Shown here piece after piece: positions 35,711 to 44,458 of a stretch of DNA of 44,819 nt (positions are counted from its first letter, which is position 1; each line of letters begins with the position of its first letter). The stretch is from Shimia litoralis. GTDB lineage: Bacteria; Pseudomonadota; Alphaproteobacteria; Rhodobacterales; Rhodobacteraceae. Where the stretch lies: the NCBI RefSeq assembly GCF_005518135.1, contig NZ_SULI01000024.1:1-44819 (forward strand). The letters are read 5' to 3'. The notes under the pieces are model-generated. The model did no database searches. It saw only the letters and a program-made list of their open reading frames with translations, and was not told the DNA's origin. Made by a program: the position numbers and the translations under genes.

Positions 35711-36540
35711 CTTTGGCTAAAATACCTCTGGCGGGCGTAATCGGTCATCCGATTGCGCATTCTCGGTCACCGCTTTTGCACGGACACTGGTTGCGATCGT
35801 TCGGACTAGCTGGCCATTATGTTCCTATGGATGTGTCACCAGAGAATTTGCAAGAAGCGCTGCGTACGCTACCCAGAGTTGGCTTTGTTGGTGTAAATGT
35901 TACGCTTCCCCACAAGGAAAATGCGTTACAAATAGCAGATATAGTAACTGATACAGCGCGCAGAATTGGCGCAGCAAACACTCTTACGTTTCTTGAAGAC
36001 GGCAAAATTGTTGCTGACAACACTGATGCATATGGTTTCATGGAGAACCTGAAACAGGGTGCGCCAAAATGGAGGGCAGACGCAGGGCCTTCTGTCATTT
36101 TGGGTGCCGGCGGTGCGGCGCGTGCTGTCATTGTTGCCTTGTTGGATGAGGGCGTTTCCGAAATTCTTATTACCAACCGAACTAGGGAACGGGCGGAGCA
36201 GCTTTGCCAAGAGTTCGGCCCGTGTTTGCGAATGGTAGAGTGGGCTCAGGCGGATGACGCCATCCAAGCTGGGTTGACCATAATCAACACGACATCTTTA
36301 GGCATGGCCGGTAAGGCGGAACTGAACCTCTCACTTGCGGGTTTGCAGAAAGAGGCCACGGTGACGGATCTGGTCTATAATCCCATAAAAACCAGGCTTC
36401 TCGAAGCAGCAGGTGATGCGGGATGCGTCACGGTAGATGGTTTAGGTATGTTATTGCATCAAGCGGTACCAGGCTTTGAACGCTGGTTTGGAATCCGCCC
36501 AACAGTTGATGACGCGACGCGAAAGGCAGCTCTTGCATGA
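35707..36540 (+). CDS. aroE: Shikimate dehydrogenase
   Basis: AroE reduces 3-dehydroshikimate to shikimate with NADPH in aromatic amino acid synthesis. The 277-residue protein has the substrate-binding GVIGHPIAHSRSPLLHGHWL, VNVTLPHKENAL with the catalytic lysine, IGAANTL and NTDAYGF, the nucleotide-binding GAGGAARAVIVALLDEG, and NTTSLGM and DLVYNP. Typical length. It overlaps maf by ATGA and its stop overlaps coaE by ATGA (36537-36540), so translation is coupled on both sides. Confidence 0.96.
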   Translation: MTLAKIPLAGVIGHPIAHSRSPLLHGHWLRSFGLAGHYVPMDVSPENLQEALRTLPRVGFVGVNVTLPHKENALQIADIVTDTARRIGAANTLTFLEDGKIVADNTDAYGFMENLKQGAPKWRADAGPSVILGAGGAARAVIVALLDEGVSEILITNRTRERAEQLCQEFGPCLRMVEWAQADDAIQAGLTIINTTSLGMAGKAELNLSLAGLQKEATVTDLVYNPIKTRLLEAAGDAGCVTVDGLGMLLHQAVPGFERWFGIRPTVDDATRKAALA

Positions 36541-37130
36541 CGTATAAACTTGGGCTGACCGGATCGATCGGAATGGGAAAATCAACGACGGCGCGTCTTT
36601 TTGCCGAACTGGGATGCGAGGTATGGGATGCTGACGCCGCTGTTCACAGGATGTATGCACCGGGTGGCGCAGCCGTAGAGCCAGTCTCAAGATTGCTGCC
36701 TGCCGCGGTCCAGAGTGGTGCTGTGTCCAGAAAGTGTCTTAAAGATCTCATCGCTCAAGATGCGAGTGTTTTGAAGACATTGGAACAAATAGTTCACCCA
36801 TTGGTTGCGCAAGACCGGGAGGATTTCCTTGCTTCATCTGTTAGCGACATTGTTGTTTTGGATATTCCGCTGTTGTTCGAGGGTGGCAATGAAGAAGCTA
36901 TGGATGCAGTGGTATGTGTCTCTATTTCACCGGAAGAACAGGAAACACGCGTAATGGCACGGGGAACAATGACGATAGAGCAGTTTCGTCAAATTCGTGC
37001 GAAACAGATGCCGAACGAGGATAAATGTGCGCGATCGAACTATGTTGTTGTGACCGACAATCTGGAGCACGCGCGAGCACAAGTGAAAGAGATTGTTGCT
37101 GAAATTCGGGGAAAATTAGGTGATGCGTGA
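36537..37130 (+). CDS. coaE: Dephospho-CoA kinase
   Basis: CoaE performs the last step of coenzyme A synthesis, phosphorylating dephospho-CoA at the ribose 3' position. The 197-residue protein has the P-loop LGLTGSIGMGKSTTARLF at its start, VWDADAAVHRMY, EQIVHPLVAQDR, and VVLDIPLLFEGG, all family motifs. The start ATG overlaps the aroE stop by 4 bases. The stop TGA overlaps dnaQ by 8 bases. Normal length, with nothing unusual. Confidence 0.95.
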   Translation: MTYKLGLTGSIGMGKSTTARLFAELGCEVWDADAAVHRMYAPGGAAVEPVSRLLPAAVQSGAVSRKCLKDLIAQDASVLKTLEQIVHPLVAQDREDFLASSVSDIVVLDIPLLFEGGNEEAMDAVVCVSISPEEQETRVMARGTMTIEQFRQIRAKQMPNEDKCARSNYVVVTDNLEHARAQVKEIVAEIRGKLGDA

Positions 37131-37854
37131 AATTGTTCTAGATACTGAAACCACTGGTTTCGACCCTAAATCAGGTGACCGCATTGTCGAAATTGGTGCT
37201 GTAGAGCTATTTAATCACATGCCAACCGGCGAAACCTATCACCAGTATATCAATCCAGAACGCACCATGCCCAAAGAGGCCTTTGAAGTGCACGGAATAG
37301 GCCCTGACATCCTAGAACCCCCTCAAGAACTCGAACCGGGTGCCGTTACGCTTCGCGATAAGCCCGTTTTTGCAGAGGTCGGCCGTGCATTTCTGGATTT
37401 TGTCGGTGACTCCAAGCTTGTGATACACAATGCGGCCTTTGACATGAAGTTTTTGAACGCAGAGCTAAAGTGGATGGGGCTTCGGCAACTTCCATGGGAA
37501 CAGGCCTTGGACACTCTGGCCATAGCGCGCAAAAAGTTCCCAGGGTCGCCGGCGTCATTGGATGCGCTTTGCCGTAGGTTTGGCATTGATAACGCAAACA
37601 GAACCCTGCACGGAGCCTTGTTAGACTCTGAAATACTTGCCGAAGTCTATTTGGAACTCATCGGTGGCCGTCAACCTGATTTGGTATTGGCGCAGAACAT
37701 CGTGGGAAACTCGTCAACATCTGAGGCGTCTGATTGGCGGCCTCAACCGCGAAACACGCCCCTGCCCTCTCGCCTGACCCCAGACGAAAAACGGGCACAC
37801 GATGAATTCGTAGAGAAGATGGGAGAGACGGCCCTTTGGACCAAGCTGGGATAG
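37123..37854 (+). CDS. dnaQ: DNA polymerase III epsilon subunit (proofreading exonuclease)
   Basis: DnaQ is the 3'-5' proofreading exonuclease of the replicative polymerase. The 243-residue protein has exonuclease motif I VLDTETTGFDP, motif II-like NAAFDMKFLNAEL, and the motif III region LHGALLDSEILAEVYLEL with the H-x4-D spacing. The C-terminal 60 residues are the low-complexity linker toward the polymerase subunit (the end ALWTKLG resembles the usual polymerase-contact tail). ATG at 37123 is preferred over GTG at 37120. It ends the origin operon. Confidence 0.93.
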   Translation: MREIVLDTETTGFDPKSGDRIVEIGAVELFNHMPTGETYHQYINPERTMPKEAFEVHGIGPDILEPPQELEPGAVTLRDKPVFAEVGRAFLDFVGDSKLVIHNAAFDMKFLNAELKWMGLRQLPWEQALDTLAIARKKFPGSPASLDALCRRFGIDNANRTLHGALLDSEILAEVYLELIGGRQPDLVLAQNIVGNSSTSEASDWRPQPRNTPLPSRLTPDEKRAHDEFVEKMGETALWTKLG

Positions 37855-37876
37855 GCGCCCCGATAGATGGGGCGCC
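37854..37876. terminator. GC-rich hairpin between dnaQ and secB
   Basis: GGCGCCCC (37854-37861) pairs perfectly with GGGGCGCC (37869-37876) over a 7-base loop, between convergent dnaQ and secB. It is probably a bidirectional terminator, though neither strand shows a T-run. Confidence 0.55.
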
Positions 37877-37889
37877 CTTCCACGAAGTC

Positions 37890-38372
37890 TTAGTTTTGAG
37901 GAGTTTCTGCCTGACGGCGCGCCAACTCGGAGCGGTAAAGCTGCATAAAGTCGATTGTCTCGAGGTTCAGAGGTGGGAAACCACCATCTCTGGTCACATC
38001 TGAAACGATGCGACGTACAAACGGGAACAGCAAACGCGGGCATTCAATCAGCAGAAACGGGTGAAGTTGATCTTCTGGAACGCCCTCGATGTGGAAAATA
38101 CCAGCATACTCGAGCTCTAGAATGAACATCTCGTCGCCAGTTTCTTTGGCTTTGGATGTGACATTCAGCTTCATGACCACTTCGTACTGGTGCTCAGCGT
38201 CGCGCTTTTGCGCATCAAGGTTCACCTGTACTTGAACGTCAGGTTGTACATTTCCCGTCGCACGCTTCTGCGCGAGGATGTTTTCAAAGGACATATCACG
38301 AATGAATTGAGCCAATACGTTCATGCGAACCTGTGGGGCGGCTTGCGCTGCACCGTTGCCGTTTTCCGACAT
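37890..38372 (-). CDS. secB: Protein-export chaperone SecB
   Basis: SecB keeps preproteins unfolded and delivers them to SecA. The 160-residue protein has VLAQFIRDMSFENILAQKR, HQYEVVMKLNVTSKAKETGDEMFILELEYAGIFHIEGV, the characteristic HPFLLIECPRLLFPFVRRIVSDVTRDGGFPPLNLETIDFMQLYR, and a short C-terminal tail, all as in the family. A start region rich in polar residues precedes. It is convergent with dnaQ and has FxsA upstream of it on the same strand with a 59-base gap. Confidence 0.95.
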   Translation of the reverse strand: MSENGNGAAQAAPQVRMNVLAQFIRDMSFENILAQKRATGNVQPDVQVQVNLDAQKRDAEHQYEVVMKLNVTSKAKETGDEMFILELEYAGIFHIEGVPEDQLHPFLLIECPRLLFPFVRRIVSDVTRDGGFPPLNLETIDFMQLYRSELARRQAETPQN

Positions 38373-38431
38373 AGTTTTCTCCTGAAAAATTCAAAAAGTC
38401 CCGGCTGCTTTACCAGTTCAGGGCTTGGGTC

Positions 38432-38920
38432 TCAATGCTTAGTCCATTCAGATGGCGGATGTGTTGGGCGCTTGGCTGGATCGACTTCGGTGAAGTCGCC
38501 ATCAATGATGTCCGGATGGTGTGTTTTCTGTTCGTGGTACTGAGTGTGGTTCCCACCCATTGCAAAGCTCTGTACCTTGATCCGTTTGCGCAGATAGCTG
38601 AAAACGGCAACCCGTACCGGGGGCATCAAAAGCAAAAACCCAACGGCATCCGTAAAAAAACCGGGTGTAAGCAACAACGCGCCGGACAGCAGAATCATTG
38701 CGCCATGCGCAAGTGGTTCGGTCGGGTCGTCTAATTCCGAAAAGGACTGGCGAATGTTTCCCATGGCTAATGCGCCTTGGTTTCGCACCAAAAACGTACC
38801 GAGCATTGCGGTTAGAATTACGACTGCCAGTGTCGGCCAAAGGCCAATTGCACCCCCGACTTGAATAAAAAGCGCAATTTCAATCAAGGGAACGCTGACA
38901 AATGCCAGAAACAACCACAT
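38432..38920 (-). CDS. fxsA: FxsA family membrane protein
   Basis: A 162-residue membrane protein of the FxsA family, named for suppressing F-exclusion of phage T7 in Escherichia coli; its normal role is unknown. Hydrophobic segments are at about residues 2-20 (MWLFLAFVSVPLIEIALFI), 28-45 (WPTLAVVILTAMLGTFLV) and 75-100 (LSGALLLTPGFFTDAVGFLLLMPP), the last containing the family TPGFFTD motif. ATG at 38920 has an upstream GGAGAGAG. Its charged C-terminal tail is cytoplasmic. Confidence 0.88.
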   Translation of the reverse strand: MWLFLAFVSVPLIEIALFIQVGGAIGLWPTLAVVILTAMLGTFLVRNQGALAMGNIRQSFSELDDPTEPLAHGAMILLSGALLLTPGFFTDAVGFLLLMPPVRVAVFSYLRKRIKVQSFAMGGNHTQYHEQKTHHPDIIDGDFTEVDPAKRPTHPPSEWTKH

Positions 38921-39023
38921 TTTTTCTCTCTCCAAGGTTTCACGGGCCTAGTGGACTTGATCCCGCCCGTAACCTACATAAGTGCGGTATACGCCTGTTT
39001 CCATGCCCCGACACGAGGTCCCT

Positions 39024-39680
39024 ATGAATTCTCCTATTCTTCAGCTTTTGGTGCTGGCCGGTATTGCCGTCTTTTTGATCCTGCGTTTGAAAAACGTATT
39101 GGGAACTCGAGACGGATATGAACCGCCGCGCGAGGCACAACAACCTGCCGCCCGTACAGGCCCAACACTTGAAGTCATTGAGGGTGGACCTGATCTGGAT
39201 ATCACGGATCACGTACCGGAAAATAGCGAGAGTGCAAAAGCACTCGCGGCTATGAAGAGCGCCGAGCCAAGCTTTGGCGTGACTGATTTTCTTCAGGGTG
39301 CGCGCGGGGCCTATGAAATGATTTTGATGGGCTTTGAAAAAGGCGATTTGGCCAGCATCAAACCATTCCTTGCAGAAGATGTGTATCAGGCATTTGCCGG
39401 AGTTGTGGAAGCTCGTGAGCAACAAGGTTTGACCGTAGAGGGCGAGTTTGTTGGCGTGCGTGAGATGGCTTTGAATAACGCCGAGTTTGATACAGCAACA
39501 CGTGAAGGTGAAATTTCCGTGCGTTTTGTGGGAGAGCTTACGCATATCGTGCGTGATCGGGCCGGCGAGATTGTGGAAGGCGACGAAAGCCAAATCAAAC
39601 GGCAAAAGGACATTTGGACTTTTGCGCGCAAGATGGGATCAAACGATCCGAACTGGCAACTCGTCGCTACGGGCGAATGA
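39024..39680 (+). CDS. Tim44-domain protein
   Basis: A 218-residue protein with one N-terminal membrane segment (LQLLVLAGIAVFLILRL) and a Tim44-like domain: FLQGARGAYEMILMGFEKGDLASIKPFL, VYQAFAGVVEAREQQGLTVEGEFVG and QKDIWTFARKMGSNDPNWQLVATGE are the family blocks. In bacteria such proteins are of unknown function and are thought to act as membrane-attached adaptors. ATG at 39024 has a GAGG upstream; an extension to 38982 has no membrane-compatible start. Divergent from fxsA; its TGA overlaps the mltA start by ATGA. Confidence 0.88.
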   Translation: MNSPILQLLVLAGIAVFLILRLKNVLGTRDGYEPPREAQQPAARTGPTLEVIEGGPDLDITDHVPENSESAKALAAMKSAEPSFGVTDFLQGARGAYEMILMGFEKGDLASIKPFLAEDVYQAFAGVVEAREQQGLTVEGEFVGVREMALNNAEFDTATREGEISVRFVGELTHIVRDRAGEIVEGDESQIKRQKDIWTFARKMGSNDPNWQLVATGE

Positions 39681-40714
39681 TCAACTGGTTTCGGGGGCTT
39701 CTTGTCGCTGGGTTTTTATTGGCCAGCTCTGAGGGAATGACCGAGACCACCTATACCATTCTTGATTTTCAAGATTTGGACGGCTGGCAGCAGGATGACC
39801 ATTCTGCTGCCCTTTCGACATTCCGAAACACCTGTGCCGATTTGGATGCGCCAGATTGGCGATCGTTATGCGCCGCAGCCTCAGAGTTTCAGGATGCGCA
39901 AAAGTTTTTTGAACTCTTTTTCCGTCCCGTTCTTGTTGAAGATGGAAAAGCCCCCCTTTTCACGGGATATTTCGAGCCGGAACTGGATGGGTCGCTGTCT
40001 CCGGATGCTCGGTATCGGTTTCCGATCTACAAGATGCCCAGAGAAGCAAAATCAAAATCTATCTGGCTCAGCAGACGAGAAATTGAAACGTCTGATGTAA
40101 TGCGTGGACGGGGGTTGGAAATTGTGTGGGTCGATGACGCTGTCGAACTGTTCTTTCTACAAATTCAGGGATCGGGGCGCGTCAAGCTGCCTGATGGCCG
40201 TTATGTACGGGTTGGATACGGGGGATCAAACGGCCATTCCTACAGGTCCATTGGGGCCGAAATGGTCCGGCGCGGCATATATAATGTTCATCAAGTAAGT
40301 GCGCAGGTGATTAAGAACTGGGTTCGTAGAAATCCAAAGGACGGATTGGAGTTGCTGCGCCACAATAATTCATATGTCTTTTTCCGCGAGGTCAGCAAAG
40401 TACCGGCTCACAAGGGCCCTCTGGGTGCAATGAACCGATCGATTACCACGATGCGTTCAGTAGCCGTGGACCCAAAATTTACACCATTGGGGGCTCCGGT
40501 CTGGATTGAGAAAGATGGTGAAAACCCCTTGCGTAGGCTCATGATTGCGCAAGATACCGGATCGGCCATCAAGGGTGCACAACGCGCAGATGTGTTTTTT
40601 GGAACGGGTGATGCGGCTGGTCGCGCTGCCGGCCGATTGAAAGACCCTGGCCGAATGGTTGTGTTGTTACCAATTCAGCGTGCGTACGCCATGTTACCCG
40701 AGTCAGTCCTATGA
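39677..40714 (+). CDS. mltA: Membrane-bound lytic transglycosylase A (MltA)
   Basis: MltA cleaves peptidoglycan glycan strands to give 1,6-anhydromuramyl products. The 345-residue protein starts with a hydrophobic signal-like segment (WFRGLLVAGFLLASS), then the MltA domain with TGYFEPELDGSLSP and IVWVDDAVELFFLQIQGSGRVKL, and the C-terminal 3D domain with SVAVDPKFTPLGAPVWI and IAQDTGSAIKGAQRADVFFG, the last containing the catalytic aspartate. Its stop overlaps the Smr gene by ATGA at 40711. Lipid attachment is unclear because no classical lipobox cysteine is visible. Confidence 0.93.
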   Translation: MINWFRGLLVAGFLLASSEGMTETTYTILDFQDLDGWQQDDHSAALSTFRNTCADLDAPDWRSLCAAASEFQDAQKFFELFFRPVLVEDGKAPLFTGYFEPELDGSLSPDARYRFPIYKMPREAKSKSIWLSRREIETSDVMRGRGLEIVWVDDAVELFFLQIQGSGRVKLPDGRYVRVGYGGSNGHSYRSIGAEMVRRGIYNVHQVSAQVIKNWVRRNPKDGLELLRHNNSYVFFREVSKVPAHKGPLGAMNRSITTMRSVAVDPKFTPLGAPVWIEKDGENPLRRLMIAQDTGSAIKGAQRADVFFGTGDAAGRAAGRLKDPGRMVVLLPIQRAYAMLPESVL

Positions 40715-41289
40715 GCCGACGCAAGTTAACTTCGGACGAGATCGATTTGTGGCGCAAGGTCGCCGCGCGTGCCCACCGCATGCACCCCGAACAGACGAGC
40801 CATGAAGGTCCGCAACCCAAGCCCAAGCCTGTCAAAACCGTGCGTCCGCGTTTGGCTGATTTCGAAGTCGGCATTGCCGCTCGGGGCCCGGCGCCTCGGA
40901 ATGATTTGATGCCCGCGATTTCTGACCGTATTGCAAGTGCACCGGTCAAGATGGACAAAAAGGCGTTCATGAAACTAAAGCGCGGCAAGCTGGTTCCCGA
41001 AGGCAAGATTGATCTTCACGGCATGACTCTGGATCAGGCGCACCCTGCCCTTACAGGATTTATTCTTCGTGCTCAGGGTCAGGGCAAACGGCTTGTGTTG
41101 GTGATTACGGGAAAAGGGAAATCGAAACACGATGATGGGCCAATACCGGTTCGGCGTGGGGTTCTCAAACACCAAGTTCCTCAATGGCTTGTGATGCCCC
41201 CTTTGGCTGGTGCTGTCTTGCAGGTTGCCGAAGCGCATCTCAGGCATGGTGGAACCGGAGCATATTACGTCTATCTTCGGCGCCACTAA
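40711..41289 (+). CDS. Smr-domain endonuclease-like protein
   Basis: A 192-residue protein with a C-terminal Smr domain, related to the tail of MutS2 and to a nicking endonuclease. The core motifs are IDLHGMTLDQA, VLVITGKGKSK and HGGTGAYYVYLRR. The N-terminal half is basic and low complexity. Function in this context is unknown. It begins within the mltA stop and so is probably translated with it; the next gene runs in the opposite direction. Confidence 0.85.
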   Translation: MSRRKLTSDEIDLWRKVAARAHRMHPEQTSHEGPQPKPKPVKTVRPRLADFEVGIAARGPAPRNDLMPAISDRIASAPVKMDKKAFMKLKRGKLVPEGKIDLHGMTLDQAHPALTGFILRAQGQGKRLVLVITGKGKSKHDDGPIPVRRGVLKHQVPQWLVMPPLAGAVLQVAEAHLRHGGTGAYYVYLRRH

Positions 41290-41299
41290 CGAAAGAACC

Positions 41300-41764
41300 T
41301 CAGATTTCAGGGTAAACATGAGTCCGCTTCACCACCCCGTAAACAAAACTGGTGTCGATGGACCCGATCCCGCCAATTGGGTGCAGGCGTTCGCGCACAA
41401 ACCGCTCGTATCCTTCCAGATCACTCGCCACGACCCGCAGCAGGTAATCTGACGAGCCGGTCACCACCATGCATTCCAACACGTCCGGAATGCGTTTCAT
41501 CTGGTCCTCGAAATGCCCCACAACATCCTTGGTGTGTTTGTCCAGCGTGATCCGCACCATCACCGTCACCGGCAGCCCATAGGCACGCGCGTCCACATCC
41601 ACGCTATAGCCGGTGATCGCCCCGCTTTGCTCAAGCAGTCGCAGCCGCCGCAGGCAAGGGGATGGCGACAGATTAACCGCCGTCGCAAGGTCAAGATTGG
41701 TCATCCGGCCATTTTTTTGCAGTGCGCGGATAATTTTTCGGTCAGTAGCGTCAAGTTTTGGCAT
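41300..41764 (-). CDS. Lrp/AsnC-family transcriptional regulator
   Basis: A 154-residue feast/famine regulator. The N-terminal helix-turn-helix (NLDLATAVNLSPSPCLRRLRLLEQSG) and the C-terminal RAM ligand-binding domain (ITLDKHTKDVV, ECMVVTGSSDYLLRVVASDLEGYERFV) are clear. Lrp relatives commonly sense an amino acid and control adjacent catabolic genes. It is divergent from the methionine gamma-lyase gene with 92 bases between, so it probably controls it, with methionine or a related sulfur amino acid as a candidate ligand. That is inference. Confidence 0.9.
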   Translation of the reverse strand: MPKLDATDRKIIRALQKNGRMTNLDLATAVNLSPSPCLRRLRLLEQSGAITGYSVDVDARAYGLPVTVMVRITLDKHTKDVVGHFEDQMKRIPDVLECMVVTGSSDYLLRVVASDLEGYERFVRERLHPIGGIGSIDTSFVYGVVKRTHVYPEI

Positions 41765-41856
41765 TTTGTTCCAATATTTGTGCGATCACGGCACTACATA
41801 GCAACTAATGACCTAGGATCATAGCATATATTGCCTCTAGAATTGAGGAGACAGCG
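41765..41856. promoter_or_regulatory. Divergent regulatory region of Lrp gene and megL
   Basis: This 92-base stretch between the Lrp gene and the methionine gamma-lyase must hold both promoters and probably the Lrp-binding site. GAGGAG at 41845-41850 is the lyase ribosome-binding site, 6 bases before the ATG. No operator repeat was resolved by eye. Confidence 0.5.
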
Positions 41857-43059
41857 ATGCGTGCCACTGACTATGACTTTTCCACCCGCGCCATTCACCA
41901 CGGCTATGATCCGCAATCCCATCAAGGGGCGCTGAACCCGCCGATATACATGACCTCCACCTTCACCTTTGACACCGCCGAATCCGGTGGCGCGATGTTT
42001 GCGGGGGAAAAGGCGGGGCATTTCTATTCGCGCATCTCCAACCCGACGCTGGATCATCTGGAACAGCGGATCGCGAACCTTGAGGGCGGCGAAGCGGGCC
42101 TTAGCACCGCATCTGGCATGGGCGCGATCACCTCGACGCTTTGGTCGTTTCTTGAAGCCGGCGATGAGGTTATCATCGACAAAACGCTTTATGGCTGCAC
42201 CTTTGCGTTTATGACCCACGGCCTGCCCCGGTTTGGTGTCAAAGTGACCCTGGTGGATATGACCAACCCCGACAACCTGACTCATGCGATAAGCTCCAAA
42301 ACCAAGATTGTGTATTTTGAAACCCCGGCAAATCCAAACAACCGTTTGGTGGACATTGCCGCGGTGTCCCAGATCGCCCACCGCGTCGGGGCCAAAGTGG
42401 TGGTCGACAACACCTATGCCACGCCGGTGATCACCCGCCCGCTCGAGCATGGCGCCGATATCGTAGTGCATTCGGCGACCAAATTCCTCAGCGGTCATGG
42501 TGATGTTGTCGCTGGACTGATCGTTGGCAGTCATGAGGACATCACTCAGATCCGCCTTGTTGGGCTCAAGGATATGACCGGCGCGGTGATGTCACCGATG
42601 ACGGCAATGTTGTTAATGCGCGGAATCAAAACCCTGGAATTGCGCATCGAACGTCACTGCAAAACCGCCTTTGAGGTAGCCCAAGCCCTGGAGGCCCATC
42701 CCGCCGTGCTCAGCGTCAGCTACCCGGGTTTGGACAGTTTCCCCCAGCGTGATTTGGCCCGCAGACAGATGGCGAATTTTGGCGGCATGATTCCCTTTGA
42801 GGTCAAAGGCGGCAAGGCAGGCGGAATTGCTGTGATGAACCGTCTGAAACTGATTCAGCGGGCGGTCAGCCTAGGCGATGCCGAAAGCCTGATCCAGCAT
42901 CCCGCCAGCATGACCCATTCTACTTACACTCCTGATGAACGCGCCGAGCATGGCATTGCAGAAGGGTTGGTGCGCCTGTCCGTTGGCCTGGAGGGCTCTG
43001 CGGACCTGATTAACGATCTGCATGGTGCGCTTGCCGCGCATAACATGCAGGCTGCCTGA
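41857..43059 (+). CDS. megL: Methionine gamma-lyase
   Basis: A 400-residue PLP enzyme predicted to cleave L-methionine to methanethiol, 2-oxobutyrate and ammonia. PLP-binding lysine K209 lies in VVHSATKFLSGHGDVVAG, and TLYGCTFAF with C114 matches the cysteine (C116 in Pseudomonas putida) typical of methionine gamma-lyases among Cys/Met-metabolism enzymes. Length is standard. A strong GAGGAG precedes the ATG. It is followed after 76 bases by a second enzyme of the same superfamily. The alternative is another gamma-family transsulfuration enzyme, made less likely by the cysteine. Confidence 0.88.
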   Translation: MRATDYDFSTRAIHHGYDPQSHQGALNPPIYMTSTFTFDTAESGGAMFAGEKAGHFYSRISNPTLDHLEQRIANLEGGEAGLSTASGMGAITSTLWSFLEAGDEVIIDKTLYGCTFAFMTHGLPRFGVKVTLVDMTNPDNLTHAISSKTKIVYFETPANPNNRLVDIAAVSQIAHRVGAKVVVDNTYATPVITRPLEHGADIVVHSATKFLSGHGDVVAGLIVGSHEDITQIRLVGLKDMTGAVMSPMTAMLLMRGIKTLELRIERHCKTAFEVAQALEAHPAVLSVSYPGLDSFPQRDLARRQMANFGGMIPFEVKGGKAGGIAVMNRLKLIQRAVSLGDAESLIQHPASMTHSTYTPDERAEHGIAEGLVRLSVGLEGSADLINDLHGALAAHNMQAA

Positions 43060-43135
43060 CCTCCCAGCGGCAGCAATTGGGCGCAGGCAGGGGAGTTCCT
43101 GTGCCCATTTTTCCCAACAAAATCGGAATAGACCC

Positions 43136-44458
43136 ATGACAAATCCTAAGATTCTTGGCGATGACGCCAGCCTGCCGCCTGCTACGACCAAGGGGGGATG
43201 GCTCAATGACCTGAACCGCGCCCGCGCCGCGGGGCCGTTTCTGGCCACCCATCCGGCCCCATTTGCCGGCCATTCGACCACCGCTGTGCATGCCGGCACC
43301 CATGATGATCCGCGCACCGGCGCCGTAGGCACCCCGATTTACCAGGCCTCGACCTTTGTGTTGAATGAGGGGCAGTACCAATCTGTAGAAGACGGATTTG
43401 CACGCGATCGATTCATCTATTCGCGCTATGGCAACCCGTCCCAATGGGCAGTTCAGGAAAAGCTCGCCGCGCTTGAAGGCGCCGAATCCGCCATCGTGTT
43501 CAGCTCCGGTATGGCAGCGATCACCAGCACCGTTTTGGCGCTGATGGACAAAGGCGCACATGTGGTCGCCTCCAGCGATCTTTACGGCGGCACGTTCAAC
43601 CTCTTTAATCAAGAATTTCCAACCCTTGGCATGTCCTGCACCATGGTGGATTCCTACGATTTTGACGCGATCGAGGCCGCGATCCAGCCGAACACCCAAA
43701 TGCTGTATTTTGAGGCGATCACAAACCCGCTGCTCAAGGTGATCGACATTCCGCGTCTGGCCGAGATTGCGAAACGCCGGAACGTGCGGCTGGTGGTCGA
43801 TGCCACCTTTGCCCCTCCCGTGGCGATGCGCACGTTGGATCATGGGGTCGACGTGGTGATTCATTCCGCCTCCAAATATCTCAACGGGCACAGCGATCTG
43901 ATCGCCGGGGTCGCCGCTGGCTCACGCAAACTGATTGATATGATCTGGCCGAGATTGCTCAACTACGGCGGTTCGCTTGATCCGCATGCCTGTTTCCTGC
44001 TGGAACGCGGGCTCAAAACCCTCGCGGTACGGATGCGTGCGCACGAAGAAAGCGCACTAGCGCTGGCCGAATATCTCGAAGGCCATCCGCGTGTGCGAAA
44101 GGTGTTCTACCCCTTCCTGCCCAGCCATCCGGATTATGACACCGCTAGCCGCCTGCTGAAAAACGGCACCGGCAATGTCACCTTTTTCATCGAAGGGGGC
44201 GATGCTGCCGCGCTGCGCTTGGTTGATGCCCTGAACATTCCCAAACAAGCCACCAGCCTTGGCGGTGTGGAAAGCCTGATCAGCCTGCCATTCAACACCT
44301 CACAGGCCACATTCACCGCACGGCAACGGGCCGATGTCGGGATTGATCCGGGCTGCGTGCGCCTGTCGGTCGGGATCGAAGACGCCGCCGATCTGATTGC
44401 CGATTTCGATCAAGCCCTCACCGCCATTTATCCAGCAAAGGAAGCCGCACATGCGTAA
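43136..44458 (+). CDS. Cystathionine gamma-synthase-family PLP enzyme
   Basis: A 440-residue Cys/Met-metabolism PLP-dependent enzyme. PLP lysine K247 is in VIHSASKYLNGHSDLIAG; TAVHAGTHDDPRTGAVGTPIYQAST near residue 45 and SLGGVESLISLPFN near the C-terminus are family features. The position equivalent to the lyase cysteine is Gly (DLYGGTFNLF), so it is not an obvious methionine gamma-lyase; cystathionine gamma-synthase or -lyase activity, or a sulfhydrylase, are all possible. There is an unusual N-terminal extension of about 45 residues before the catalytic core. ATG at 43136 is chosen; the frame is open to 43022 inside megL. It overlaps the OsmC start by 8 bases. Confidence 0.85.
   Translation: MTNPKILGDDASLPPATTKGGWLNDLNRARAAGPFLATHPAPFAGHSTTAVHAGTHDDPRTGAVGTPIYQASTFVLNEGQYQSVEDGFARDRFIYSRYGNPSQWAVQEKLAALEGAESAIVFSSGMAAITSTVLALMDKGAHVVASSDLYGGTFNLFNQEFPTLGMSCTMVDSYDFDAIEAAIQPNTQMLYFEAITNPLLKVIDIPRLAEIAKRRNVRLVVDATFAPPVAMRTLDHGVDVVIHSASKYLNGHSDLIAGVAAGSRKLIDMIWPRLLNYGGSLDPHACFLLERGLKTLAVRMRAHEESALALAEYLEGHPRVRKVFYPFLPSHPDYDTASRLLKNGTGNVTFFIEGGDAAALRLVDALNIPKQATSLGGVESLISLPFNTSQATFTARQRADVGIDPGCVRLSVGIEDAADLIADFDQALTAIYPAKEAAHA

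Noticed and set aside
41794-42534. Long antisense frame opposite megL
   Set aside because: It mirrors the GC-rich coding strand of the lyase and shows histidine- and glycine-rich composition typical of a shadow frame.
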